From positions 434,001-498,000 of the forward strand of contig JAEWJT010000004.1 of assembly GCA_023386345.1 (NCBI GenBank): 64,000 nt of DNA, written 5' to 3'. A program made the translations under genes and the position numbers. Of this stretch, positions 1-7,837 are shown in pieces. This stretch comes from Bacillota bacterium. Lineage in GTDB: Bacteria > Bacillota > Clostridia > Tissierellales > Sedimentibacteraceae. How positions within the stretch are numbered: position 1 is the first letter of the stretch; each line of letters opens with the position of its first letter. The notes under the pieces were generated by a model. The model saw only the letters and a list, made by a program, of their open reading frames with translations, was not told the DNA's origin and did not search any database.

Positions 1-207
1 CTTGATATTGAAATGAGGAAGATTATTAAAAATGCTTGTGTTAAATCAGTTAAAGCAGGGGATAATTTGCATAGTATGGAAATTAGGAGGCTAATTGAGG
101 ATTTATCAAATGCTAAAAGCCCTTATACCTGCCCGCATGGACGTCCAACAATTATAAAGATGACAAGATACGAAGTGGAAAGAATGTTTGAGAGAATACA
201 GTTATAA
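1..207 (+). CDS. mutL: DNA mismatch repair protein MutL, C-terminal end (partial)
   Basis: The reading frame is open from the first base of the window and ends in TAA at 205-207, so only the last 68 codons are present. The protein end carries the MutL C-terminal zinc/regulatory pattern: ACVKSVKAGD, then CPHGRPT close to the stop, where the CPHGRP motif belongs to the metal-binding endonuclease site of MutL proteins from bacteria lacking MutH. MutL couples MutS mismatch recognition to strand incision. The next gene is miaA, the usual neighbour in Firmicutes (mutS-mutL-miaA), which supports the call. Confidence 0.93.
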   Translation, partial: LDIEMRKIIKNACVKSVKAGDNLHSMEIRRLIEDLSNAKSPYTCPHGRPTIIKMTRYEVERMFERIQL

Positions 208-266
208 TTAATGGTTATGGGTTGCCATTATCAACCTAAATATATTATACAAGGAATGTGAGTTAA

Positions 267-1208
267 ATAAATAATAAAATTTTAGTTATAGTAGGTCCAA
301 CTGCTGTTGGAAAAACCTATGTATCTATCGAGCTTGCAAAAAAATTTAATACCGAAATCATATCTGCTGATTCAATGCAGGTTTATAAATATATGGATGT
401 TGGTACTGCAAAGGTTACGGAGCAAGAAGCCTGTGGTATAAAGCATCATATGATTAATATGATTGAGCCTGATGAAGAATTCTCTGTCTCAGAATTTCAG
501 AAGATGGCAGAAAGACATATTGAAGAAATTCACAGTAAAGGCAAACTTCCTATAATCATTGGTGGTAGTGGTCTTTATCTTAATTCTTTGCTTTATGATT
601 TGGATTTTGGTACAGTAAAATCTGATGAAAAAATTAAAAAACACTATACAAATTATTATGAAGAGCATGGTACAGATAAGCTTTATGAGCTTTTAATAGC
701 TATAGATCCAAAGGCTTGCGAAAAGATACATAAAAACAATGTAAAAAGAGTAATTAGAGCGTTAGAGGTATGCCATATAACAGGTAAAAAATTCTCCGAT
801 ATGAGTACGGACATAAGAAAGCCAAGCAATAAATATGACTATAAAATAATAGGGCTTGAGATGGAAAGAGATATATTATATCAAAGAATTAATAAACGAG
901 TAGATTTAATGATTGAAGATGGTCTTATAGATGAAGTTAGAGCATTGCTAGATAAAGGTTATACTATGGATTTGACTTCTATGAGAGGAATAGGCTATAA
1001 AGAAATCATAGATTATTTAGATGGCAAGGTAACAAAGGAAGAAGCGATAGAAATCTTAAAAACAAATACAAGACATTTTGCAAAAAGACAATTCACATGG
1101 TTTAAGGCAGATAAAAATATACAATGGTTTGATTTGACAAATTTAGGTGATATTGATTTAATAATAGAAAATATATATAATACCATAAATATAGATGAGA
1201 AACTTTAA
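267..1208 (+). CDS. miaA: tRNA dimethylallyltransferase MiaA, non-standard start codon
   Basis: MiaA transfers a dimethylallyl group to N6 of A37 in tRNAs reading UNN codons. The P-loop GPTAVGKT (residues 10-17) and the following IISADSMQVYKYMD segment are diagnostic, and the C-terminal RHFAKRQFTWF block is present. The first in-frame ATG (375) lies inside that segment and would delete the P-loop. The frame is open back to 267 and closed by TAA at 264-266; no ATG, GTG or TTG lies between. The candidates are ATA at 267 (11 bases after AAGGA at 251-255) or ATT at 279. With ATA the protein is 313 aa, normal for MiaA. A sequencing or real frameshift around 256-266 is the alternative. Confidence 0.85.
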   Translation: MNNKILVIVGPTAVGKTYVSIELAKKFNTEIISADSMQVYKYMDVGTAKVTEQEACGIKHHMINMIEPDEEFSVSEFQKMAERHIEEIHSKGKLPIIIGGSGLYLNSLLYDLDFGTVKSDEKIKKHYTNYYEEHGTDKLYELLIAIDPKACEKIHKNNVKRVIRALEVCHITGKKFSDMSTDIRKPSNKYDYKIIGLEMERDILYQRINKRVDLMIEDGLIDEVRALLDKGYTMDLTSMRGIGYKEIIDYLDGKVTKEEAIEILKTNTRHFAKRQFTWFKADKNIQWFDLTNLGDIDLIIENIYNTINIDEKL

Positions 1209-1238
1209 TATAATTGCATATATAAACGCAATTATATT
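1207..1238 (+). terminator. Weak hairpin after miaA
   Basis: An 11-bp inverted repeat (AATATAATTGC at 1207-1217, its complement at 1228-1238) with a 10-base loop begins at the miaA stop codon. It has no proper T-tract, so it may only stabilise the mRNA end. In many Clostridia hfq lies at this spot between miaA and ynbB; the 150 bases here hold no hfq-like frame. Confidence 0.35.
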
Positions 1239-1361
1239 ATAAGAAACATTCTATTACAAATATAGACTAGAAACTCTAATCATTTCATATGTACGTAATT
1301 GAAACATTACAAACTATGGATAGTAATGGAAATTTATATAAAATTAAAAAAAGAGGTAAAA

Positions 1362-2666
1362 ATGTTAACAGAAGAAATATTATGTAAACAATTTGGCATT
1401 TCTAAGAAGGTTTATGATTATGTCACAAAAATTGAATTAGAAATTAAAGAAAAATATTTTTCAGCTATAGATAAAACAAGAGAATATAATCAGTATAAAG
1501 TTATATCAGCAATGCAAGAAAACAGGTTAGATTACACTCATTTTTATTGGAATTCTGGTTATGGCTATGGCGATATAGGAAGAGAAAAGGTTGAAAGCAT
1601 TTTTGCTTCAGTATTTCATACTGAGGACGCTTTAGTTAGGCCATCAATCGCTTCAGGAACACATGCTTTATATTTGACATTATCCGGTATATTGAAACAT
1701 GGAGATGAAGTCATTGCAGTAACAGGAAAGCCTTATGATACACTTCTAACTGTTCTTGGAGAAGAAAATGACGAGCCAGGGAATTTAAAAGAAGTTGGAA
1801 TTATATATAAGGAAATAGCTTTAAAAGAAGATTATAGTATAGATATTGAAACTTGTATTAATTCTATAACTGAAAAAACAAAGCTATTGATGTTCCAACG
1901 TTCGACTGGTTACAGCTTTAGACCGGCATTTACAATGGAAAAAATCAAAGCAGGCATTAAGAAAATAAGAGAGACATATCCTGATATTTACATAATGGTG
2001 GACAATTGCTATGGAGAGTTTGTAGATACCATAGAACCATCAGATATTGGAGCAGACGTTGTAGTAGGCTCATTAATTAAAAATCCAGGTGGTGGAATTG
2101 CATTATCTGGTGGATATATAGTAGGCAAAAAGATTTTAATTGATAGAATTGCAAATAGACTAACAGCCCCAGGAGTAGGAAAGGAAATCGGCTTGACCTT
2201 TGGTACTACAAGAAATACTCTACAAGGTTTATTTTTTGCACCACATATAACAAGTGAGGCTCTAAAAGGCGCAATTCTATTCGGAGCAGTTTTTAATTCT
2301 CTTGGTTACGAAATAACTCCAAGGCTTGATGATGATAGAAGTGATATAATTCAAGCAATCAAATTTAATAATCCTGACTTAGTCATAAAGATTTGTGAAG
2401 CAGTACAAGCTGCATCACCTGTAGATGCTCACGTTACTCCTGTTCCTTGGGATATGCCGGGTTATACAAATCAAGTAATAATGGCATCGGGTGCGTTTGT
2501 ATCAGGCTCTTCAATAGAACTAAGTGCAGATGCACCAATAAGAGAGCCATATATAGCATATATCCAAGGTGGATTATTTTATGATCATTCTAAACTAGGG
2601 GTTATGATATCCTTGCAGAAAATGCTTGAGCATGACAATATAGAAATAAAATTAAATAATAAATAA
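1362..2666 (+). CDS. ynbB: YnbB-type PLP-dependent methionine gamma-lyase family protein
   Basis: This 434-aa protein belongs to the aluminium-resistance/methionine gamma-lyase-like family of fold-type I pyridoxal phosphate enzymes; substrates for the Firmicute members are not settled. Visible marks are YTHFYWNSGYGYGD near the N-terminus, IASGTHAL, MVDNCYGEFV, and SLIKNPGGG, where Lys240 is the expected PLP lysine. I start at ATG 1362 because AGAGGT lies at 1353-1358; an upstream in-frame ATG at 1299 has no RBS and adds 21 unlikely residues. Position between miaA and lexA matches the conserved Clostridial order mutS-mutL-miaA-(hfq)-ynbB-lexA. Confidence 0.88.
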   Translation: MLTEEILCKQFGISKKVYDYVTKIELEIKEKYFSAIDKTREYNQYKVISAMQENRLDYTHFYWNSGYGYGDIGREKVESIFASVFHTEDALVRPSIASGTHALYLTLSGILKHGDEVIAVTGKPYDTLLTVLGEENDEPGNLKEVGIIYKEIALKEDYSIDIETCINSITEKTKLLMFQRSTGYSFRPAFTMEKIKAGIKKIRETYPDIYIMVDNCYGEFVDTIEPSDIGADVVVGSLIKNPGGGIALSGGYIVGKKILIDRIANRLTAPGVGKEIGLTFGTTRNTLQGLFFAPHITSEALKGAILFGAVFNSLGYEITPRLDDDRSDIIQAIKFNNPDLVIKICEAVQAASPVDAHVTPVPWDMPGYTNQVIMASGAFVSGSSIELSADAPIREPYIAYIQGGLFYDHSKLGVMISLQKMLEHDNIEIKLNNK

Positions 2667-2701
2667 AATTTTTAAATAAATACCTAATTTGCAAATCTAA
2701 T

Positions 2702-2720
2702 GGAGGAGTATTACTCCTCC
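2702..2720 (+). other. GC-rich hairpin carrying an anti-SD sequence
   Basis: GGAGGAGTA at 2702-2710 is followed directly by TTACTCCTCC at 2711-2720, a near-perfect hairpin after ynbB with only a weak AT run behind it. Its left side GAGGAGTATTA (2703-2713) is repeated exactly at 2778-2788 as the RBS region of the next gene, so the ACTCCTC strand could pair with either copy. It may be a terminator or an RBS-masking switch. Confidence 0.5.
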
Positions 2721-2791
2721 TATATAATATTTATAGAATGTTATTTTTTGAACTTACTTTGAAACGCAAATTATTTTGAGGAGTATTAGAA

Positions 2792-3439
2792 ATGAATATA
2801 ATAATAAGGAAAGAGCAAAAAAAGGATTATAAAGAAGTTGAAACAGTCACAAGAGAAGCATTTTGGAATCATCATAGTCCCGGATGCGATGAGCATTATC
2901 TTGTACATATTATGAGAACTTCACCAGCTTTCGTGAAAGAATTAGACTATGTTGCGGTTGATGATAACAGAATAGTTGGGAATATAATGTATATAGAAAC
3001 CTATATTCTTGGCGATGATAATAAAAAATATCCTGTATTATGTTTTGGGCCTGTTTCAGTTTTGCCTGAATATCAAGGCAAGGGAATAGGTTCAAAATTG
3101 ATTGAGCATACAAAAATTATAGCTAAGGATTTGGGATATAAAGCTATTTTGATTTTTGGTGATCCTGAGTTTTATAAAAGAGTAGGATTTGTTGGTGCAC
3201 AAACCTATTCTATAGGAACATGGCAGAACACGTATGCGGTGCCTTTACTCGCTTGTGAGTTAGTTGTAGGTGCTCTTGCTGAGTGTAAAGGGAGATTCTT
3301 TGAGGGCGAAATATATGAAATAGATAAGGAAAAGTCAGAAGCATTTGACAAGAACTTCGCTCCAAAAGAAAAAGTATCAGGATTGCCATCCCAGAAAAGA
3401 TTTTTAGAGCTTGTTTCCATGAATAAACCAAGATTATGA
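2792..3439 (+). CDS. GNAT family N-acetyltransferase
   Basis: A 215-aa Gcn5-related acetyltransferase. The acetyl-CoA binding motif A is clear (GPVSVLPEYQGKGIGSKLIEH, Q/R-x-x-G-x-G/A core QGKGIG), followed by GYKAILIFGDPEFYKRVGFV, the usual beta5/alpha4 region. Its length and YKRVGF motif resemble the YhbS-like subgroup. The RBS GAGGAGT at 2778-2784 sits 7 bases before ATG. The substrate cannot be told from sequence. It is unrelated to the flanking ynbB and pfkB-type genes by function and has its own leader. Confidence 0.88.
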   Translation: MNIIIRKEQKKDYKEVETVTREAFWNHHSPGCDEHYLVHIMRTSPAFVKELDYVAVDDNRIVGNIMYIETYILGDDNKKYPVLCFGPVSVLPEYQGKGIGSKLIEHTKIIAKDLGYKAILIFGDPEFYKRVGFVGAQTYSIGTWQNTYAVPLLACELVVGALAECKGRFFEGEIYEIDKEKSEAFDKNFAPKEKVSGLPSQKRFLELVSMNKPRL

Positions 3440-3503
3440 ATATAATTAGGATAATAAATAGCATTGAAATTTAATGTTCAAAAAAATTATAAATAACGAA
3501 AGG

Positions 3504-3580
3504 GTATGCACCGAGTTTGCCTTTAGCAAACTTTGTACATTGCACAAAGATTTCATGGCATTTTGTACAATAGGTGCATG
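3504..3580 (+). promoter_or_regulatory. Folded 5' leader (riboswitch-like) before PfkB kinase
   Basis: The leader can fold as a closed multibranch structure. P1 pairs ATGCACC (3506-3512) with GGTGCAT (3573-3579). P2 is AGTTTGC/GCAAACT (3514-3520 and 3526-3532) with a 5-base loop. P3 pairs TTGTAC (3533-3538) with GTACAA (3565-3570). The 3' strand of P1 contains the only RBS-like AGGTG (3572-3576) of the kinase gene, so opening P1 would free translation. I do not recognise a known riboswitch consensus. Confidence 0.5.
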
Positions 3581-3588
3581 ACATAATA

Positions 3589-4500
3589 ATGAAAAAAATA
3601 TTAGTAATAGGTTCAACAGTTGTTGATATTATAATAAATGTTAATTATTTGCCTGGCACTGGACAAGATGTCAATGTCATAACTCAAGAAATGTCACTTG
3701 GTGGTTGTGCCTACAATGTATCAGATACTTTAAGACATTTTGATGTCCCATATATCTTATTTTCACCAGTGGGAACTGGGATATACGGTGATTTTGTTAG
3801 AAAAGAATTGGAAGCAAGAAATATTTCAACACCAGTACCAACACCTAATATGGATAATGGTTGTTGTTATTGCTTTATCGAACCATCTGGAGAAAGAACA
3901 TTCGTATCTAACCATGGTGCAGAATATCTAATACATAAAGAATGGCTTGAAGAAATAGATACGTCACAAATAGAGGCAATCTATATCTGTGGACTTGAAA
4001 TAGAAGATGAGACAGGCTCTGAAATAGTAGATTTTTTAGAAAAAAATAAAAATATACCAGTGTTTTTTGCTCCAGGTCCAAGAATTAATTCTATACCTAC
4101 AGAATTATTATATAGAATATTCAAGCTTTCACCAATCTTACATCTAAATGATGATGAAGCATATCAATTTACAAATAAAATTGAGTTAATTGAAGCAGTT
4201 AAATGCTTGCATAAATTAACAAATAATATAATTGTAGTAACCTGTGGATGCAAAGGCGCTTGCTATTATGAAAACGGAAAACTAAGTCATGTTGATGCAG
4301 TGAAAGTAAAGCAAATAGATACAATAGGAGCAGGAGATGCACATATAGGTTCAATAATGGCTTGCTACTATAAAAAATACGACATGGAAAAATCTGTAAA
4401 AATCGCAAACCTAGTTTCATCAGCTGTTGTAGAAACAAAAGGTGCATTACTTTCTGATGAAAGATTTGATAGAATAAATAATGAAATTGAAACACTATAA
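3589..4500 (+). CDS. PfkB family carbohydrate/nucleoside kinase
   Basis: A ribokinase-fold kinase of 303 aa. The N-terminus ILVIGSTVVDIIINVNYLP and LGGCAYNVSDTL is the PfkB signature 1 region, and DTIGAGDAHIGSIMACYY near residue 245 is signature 2, with the catalytic Asp in GAGDA. The substrate (sugar, nucleoside or other) is not evident. Two starts are possible: GTG at 3574 inside the leader stem, or ATG 3589, which I prefer because MKKILVIGS is the usual beginning of this family. The RBS-like AGGTG lies 12 bases away, longer than normal, and inside the leader helix. Confidence 0.87.
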   Translation: MKKILVIGSTVVDIIINVNYLPGTGQDVNVITQEMSLGGCAYNVSDTLRHFDVPYILFSPVGTGIYGDFVRKELEARNISTPVPTPNMDNGCCYCFIEPSGERTFVSNHGAEYLIHKEWLEEIDTSQIEAIYICGLEIEDETGSEIVDFLEKNKNIPVFFAPGPRINSIPTELLYRIFKLSPILHLNDDEAYQFTNKIELIEAVKCLHKLTNNIIVVTCGCKGACYYENGKLSHVDAVKVKQIDTIGAGDAHIGSIMACYYKKYDMEKSVKIANLVSSAVVETKGALLSDERFDRINNEIETL

Positions 4501-4505
4501 AATAT

Positions 4506-4541
4506 AAAAAATTCTGATAAAAATATTATCAGAATTTTTTT
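4506..4541 (+). terminator. Intrinsic terminator after PfkB kinase
   Basis: ATTCTGATA (4511-4519) and TATCAGAAT (4527-4535) form a 9-bp stem with a 7-base loop, followed by a run of T. It separates the kinase from the PadR unit, whose promoter begins just after it. Confidence 0.85.
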
Positions 4542-4542
4542 A

Positions 4543-4606
4543 TTGACAACTATTACGTTTAATGATATACTTCTATTACAGTAAACGATATAAAGTATAC
4601 TGTAAT
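4543..4606 (+). promoter_or_regulatory. Sigma-A promoter with PadR-type operator
   Basis: TTGACA (4543-4548) and TATACT (4566-4571) are separated by 17 bases, a near-consensus housekeeping promoter. Directly downstream lies a perfect 9-bp inverted repeat, ATTACAGTA (4575-4583) and TACTGTAAT (4598-4606), with a 14-base spacer. It covers the transcription start region just before the PadR gene, the expected position for an autoregulatory operator. That PadR binds it is inference. Confidence 0.75.
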
Positions 4607-4620
4607 AATGGAGGATAAGT

Positions 4621-4962
4621 ATGAGAGACAATATTAAAGGTGGTGCATTGACTGAAACAACTTTCTTTATTTTATTATCATTATATAGACCTAATCATGG
4701 ATATGGAATTATGCAATTTATTGAAAAAGAAACAGACGGAAGACTTTTATTAGGAGCTGGAACCTTATATGGTGCTATAAATACATTGACCAAAAAAGGA
4801 TGGATTAAACTATATAGTGAGGATAGTGGCGGGAAAAAAGAATATTTAATAACAGAAGAGGGTAAAAAAATTTCAGAGATTGAGTTAAATAGGCTTAAAC
4901 ATATATATAGTATCGCCAATAAAATAGTAGGAGGAAATATAAATGAGAATAAAGAAATATAG
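4621..4962 (+). CDS. PadR family transcriptional regulator
   Basis: A 113-aa winged-helix regulator. The family pattern is clear: LTETTFFILLSLYRPNHGYGIMQFIEKET, then LGAGTLYGAINTLTKKGWI (recognition helix) and GGKKEYLITEEGKK (wing). The C-terminal helix for dimerisation is short. RBS GGAGG lies at 4610-4614. It overlaps the next gene by 20 bases, so regulator and DUF2812 protein are translationally coupled. The palindrome just upstream suggests autoregulation; the inducer is unknown. Confidence 0.93.
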   Translation: MRDNIKGGALTETTFFILLSLYRPNHGYGIMQFIEKETDGRLLLGAGTLYGAINTLTKKGWIKLYSEDSGGKKEYLITEEGKKISEIELNRLKHIYSIANKIVGGNINENKEI

Positions 4963-5551
4963 ATACTTTTTTAGCTTTATAGATGCTCAAGAAAAATGGT
5001 TAAATAATATGGCAAGCCTCGGATATAGATTAATAGATACAAAAAAATTAAAGTATGAATTTGAAACATCTAATATTAATGAATATGAATATTGCTTAGA
5101 ATTTGTAGGCAATAAATCTAACAAGCAAATAGACGAGTATAAATTATTCTTAGAACAGATGGGATATAATGTTTTTACAAAAAATATTAATCTAAATTAC
5201 TCAATAGGAAAAATATCTTGGCGTCCATATGGCAGAGGTATAGGACAAATTGCTACATCTCCTGGTAATTTTAATAAGGAAATACTAATAATTGAAAAAA
5301 AGAGAGATGGTAAGCCATTTAATATTTATAGCAACTATGAGGACTTAATCAATTATTATAAGCCTTTTAGAAATATGAATTTATCCTTGTTAATAATTGA
5401 TTTGCTTGTGCTTGCTTTTATTTGCACTCGTTATTTTGATGTGTTTGGAATAGTTGTACTGTTGCTTATAGCAGTTTTTCTAATAATACAATCCTATAAA
5501 TATATGTCAAAAATAAATGAATATAAAAAATTTAATAAAATAAATGAGTAG
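4943..5551 (+). CDS. DUF2812 domain membrane protein
   Basis: A 202-aa protein with an N-terminal DUF2812 domain (KKYRYFFSFIDAQEKWLNNMASLGYRL, a very typical start for the family) and two predicted membrane helices at about residues 147-182 (LSLLIIDLLVLAFICTRYF and GIVVLLLIAVFLIIQ). Such proteins are commonly encoded beside PadR regulators, and here the genes overlap. RBS GGAGG at 4931-4935 lies within the padR 3' end. The biochemical role of DUF2812 is not established; a membrane stress or transport accessory is a guess. Confidence 0.85.
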   Translation: MRIKKYRYFFSFIDAQEKWLNNMASLGYRLIDTKKLKYEFETSNINEYEYCLEFVGNKSNKQIDEYKLFLEQMGYNVFTKNINLNYSIGKISWRPYGRGIGQIATSPGNFNKEILIIEKKRDGKPFNIYSNYEDLINYYKPFRNMNLSLLIIDLLVLAFICTRYFDVFGIVVLLLIAVFLIIQSYKYMSKINEYKKFNKINE

Positions 5552-5565
5552 AGGAGAGTAAAATA

Positions 5566-5949
5566 ATGAAAAAGATAATTTTAATGATTTTAATATTAAT
5601 AATATCTATTAGCTTTGTGGGATGTACCTATGGGAGCGGATTAACAATTGGCTCAGTTGAGAACAATACATTATCTTCAATGTCGATGAAATATGCAAAG
5701 TTTTCTGGCAACAAAAATAAAAATATAACTGTAAATGAAGGGGATATATGCGTTGTTTCTGTTGATATAAAAACAGAAGAAGGAAAAATAGATTTACTTA
5801 TAAAAGATGATAATGAAAATATAGCTTATGAAGGACATAATATGCCGACATCTAATTTTACTGTAAAATTAAGTGAAGCTGGAAAATACAAAATAAGCAT
5901 AGAAGCAAAAAATCATAAAGGCAGCTATTCAATTAAATGGGGTAAATAG
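5566..5949 (+). CDS. Small secreted lipoprotein
   Basis: A 127-aa protein with a lipoprotein signal peptide: MKKI, a hydrophobic run of about 14 residues, and a lipobox ending at Cys20 (SFVGC). The mature part is about 107 residues, predicted all-beta, with alternating strands such as KYKISIEAKNHKGSYSIKW at the C-terminus, resembling a small jelly-roll or pre-peptidase C-terminal-like fold. It is the third gene of the PadR operon, 14 bases after DUF2812, with RBS GAGGAG. Function unknown; likely anchored outside the membrane with the DUF2812 protein. Confidence 0.75.
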   Translation: MKKIILMILILIISISFVGCTYGSGLTIGSVENNTLSSMSMKYAKFSGNKNKNITVNEGDICVVSVDIKTEEGKIDLLIKDDNENIAYEGHNMPTSNFTVKLSEAGKYKISIEAKNHKGSYSIKWGK

Positions 5950-6022
5950 AATATTGATTTTATAATACTCTTTCTATTTGAAAGTAAATATAATAAGGAT
6001 TTTTATATAGTTAAAATACAAT

Positions 6023-6064
6023 AAACCCAAATACTCAGAACTTTTGTTCATGGTATTTGGGTTT
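6023..6064. terminator. Bidirectional terminator between lipoprotein and corA
   Basis: A 12-bp perfect stem, AAACCCAAATAC (6023-6034) with GTATTTGGGTTT (6053-6064), separates the convergent PadR operon and corA. T-rich sequence lies on the left when read on the minus strand, and a weaker one on the right. Confidence 0.75.
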
Positions 6065-6116
6065 AAACTTTATCAATGACAAGCAAATGACGCTTATTGA
6101 TTTTTATGACTTTATT

Positions 6117-6944
6117 CTAAAACCATTTTTTACGTTTAAATATTATTAGACATACTATAGTTATTAATATGCTTAATCCAATAACAAATGTATAACCATG
6201 CTGCCAAGAAAATTCAGGCATTTGAAGATTCATTCCATACCATCCAACTATTAAAGTTAGAGGTAGAAATATTGAAGTTATAACAGTAAACACACGCATC
6301 AAGTTGTTTTGTTCAATGTCTATTTGTGCTTGATATGCTTCACGAACCTGAGTTACATAATCCCTTATATTTAGAACATTAGAAAATAGCCTGTCAATTC
6401 TGCTATCTAATATATTAAAATATCTAAGGCTATCTTCAGATATTAAATTGTTCTCGTTTTGAACAAGTCCTTCAAAAATCCTATTTAACTGCTCATAGTA
6501 TTTTTTTAGCTGCAATAATTCACGCCTATATGTAATGATTTCTTTAGCACATTCTTTCTTTGAGTTGGTTAGTAAATCGTCTTCTGTTTCGGTTATTTCT
6601 TCTTCCAAAGTTTCTAAATAATTTGTATCTTCTTTTATTAGATCAGCAAAGAAGTTGTATATCATTTTTTCAATTGAATCATCTTTTCTAAATAACTTAT
6701 GAACTTTTTCAAAGCTTCGTTCATTTTCACAAATAAAAAATATGTTTCTATCACTAAAATGAATAATAATTTGTGATGGAAGTTCCAGAGGAGCATCAAT
6801 ATCATGCCAATCAAAGGATAGTAAATTAAATCTAGCATGACTTTCAAATTTACCAATTTGACCATTAATTATATGTTCCATACTATATTTATCAATATGT
6901 TTTTCTATTTGCTCTATTTCACTAAAAAGCAATATTCTTTCCAT
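6117..6944 (-). CDS. CorA-like divalent cation transporter
   Basis: A 275-aa protein of the CorA Mg2+/Co2+ channel family. The long cytoplasmic domain has charged coiled-coil helices (EEEITETEDDLLTNSKKECAKEI), and two C-terminal membrane helices carry the signature YGMN loop (LIVGWYGMNLQMPE) followed by HGYTFVIGLSILITIVCLIIF and a basic KRKKWF tail. The frame extends to a TTG at 6995, but that part (CITCSRC) has no RBS, so I start at ATG 6944. It stands alone, convergent with the PadR operon and following lexA in the same direction after a gap of about 130 bases. Confidence 0.85.
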   Translation of the reverse strand: MERILLFSEIEQIEKHIDKYSMEHIINGQIGKFESHARFNLLSFDWHDIDAPLELPSQIIIHFSDRNIFFICENERSFEKVHKLFRKDDSIEKMIYNFFADLIKEDTNYLETLEEEITETEDDLLTNSKKECAKEIITYRRELLQLKKYYEQLNRIFEGLVQNENNLISEDSLRYFNILDSRIDRLFSNVLNIRDYVTQVREAYQAQIDIEQNNLMRVFTVITSIFLPLTLIVGWYGMNLQMPEFSWQHGYTFVIGLSILITIVCLIIFKRKKWF

Positions 6945-7073
6945 GTATTTACCTATACATCTACTGCAAGTGATACAATATATATCAAAAATCAATGCAG
7001 GGATTAGATGCTTTCTTTTTATTGTATATTATATATTTCTTAAAACGGATTTTTATAAAGTAATTCACAAATA

Positions 7074-7700
7074 CTATTTGTATCTTCTCACGAGTCCTTT
7101 AACAATACCTAAAATACTAACTTCTTTAACTATTATTGGCTCCATTGAGCTGTTTTCAGGCTGCAATCTAATGTGATTCTTTTCCTTATAAAATGTCTTT
7201 ACAGTTGCAGAATCATCTAATAGTGCAACCACAATATCGCCATTTTTAGCAACATTTTGTTTATTGACAACAACATAATCTCCGTCTAATATACCAGCTT
7301 CAATCATGCTATCGCCTTTAATTTTTAATACATAAGATTCACTATTACCGATAAAGTCTATTGAGACAGGGAGTAAATCCTCTACATTTTCAACAGCGAG
7401 TAGAGGAGAACCAGCAGCTACATTTCCTAATATAGGTAGATAAACTACCTCTTGCTTTGGTAAATCAGCATATGGATTATCAATATCTGTAACTTCAATT
7501 GCACGCATTTTATTGCTGCCCTTAACTATATATCCTTTTTTCTCAAGAGTTGTCAAATGTGCATGAACAGAAGAAGTAGAGTTTAGTCCTGTTGCCTTAC
7601 ACATCTCTCTAACAGATGGGGGATAACCTCTTGTAGACAGTTCCTGTTTTATATACTCTAATATCTTTATCTGAATTCCACTTAAATCTTCATAAGCCAT
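7074..7700 (-). CDS. lexA: LexA repressor
   Basis: The SOS repressor, 208 aa. The N-terminal winged helix-turn-helix reads GYPPSVREMCKATGLNSTSSVHAHL; the self-cleavage site is Ala96-Gly97 (NVAAGSPLLA), and the catalytic Ser131 (KGDSM) and Lys168 (TVKTF) are present, so it should undergo RecA-stimulated autocleavage. I start at MAYEDLSG (7700), with GGTGA six bases upstream; an ATG four codons earlier is possible. It is divergent from the yneA-like gene, as in Bacillus, and LexA-type boxes fill the shared promoter region. Confidence 0.95.
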   Translation of the reverse strand: MAYEDLSGIQIKILEYIKQELSTRGYPPSVREMCKATGLNSTSSVHAHLTTLEKKGYIVKGSNKMRAIEVTDIDNPYADLPKQEVVYLPILGNVAAGSPLLAVENVEDLLPVSIDFIGNSESYVLKIKGDSMIEAGILDGDYVVVNKQNVAKNGDIVVALLDDSATVKTFYKEKNHIRLQPENSSMEPIIVKEVSILGIVKGLVRRYK

Positions 7701-7804
7701 AATGTTCACCATTACCTTTCATCTATTATATATTTATTATTTTTATTGTAATTTCAATATTATTTTATTTTATTTTATATTATAACATAAAATAAAATAA
7801 AAAT

Positions 7805-7818
7805 CAAACAATTGTTTG
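7805..7818 (-). promoter_or_regulatory. Putative LexA box in the lexA promoter
   Basis: CAAACAATTGTTTG is a perfect 14-bp palindrome with the half-site layout AAAC-N4-GTTT, one transition per half away from the Gram-positive SOS box GAAC-N4-GTTC. It overlaps the -35 region of the lexA promoter, whose -10 TATAAT lies about 7780-7786 on the minus strand. This fits autoregulation of lexA. Confidence 0.6.
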
Positions 7819-7837
7819 GAAATTTTTAAAAAAAGTA

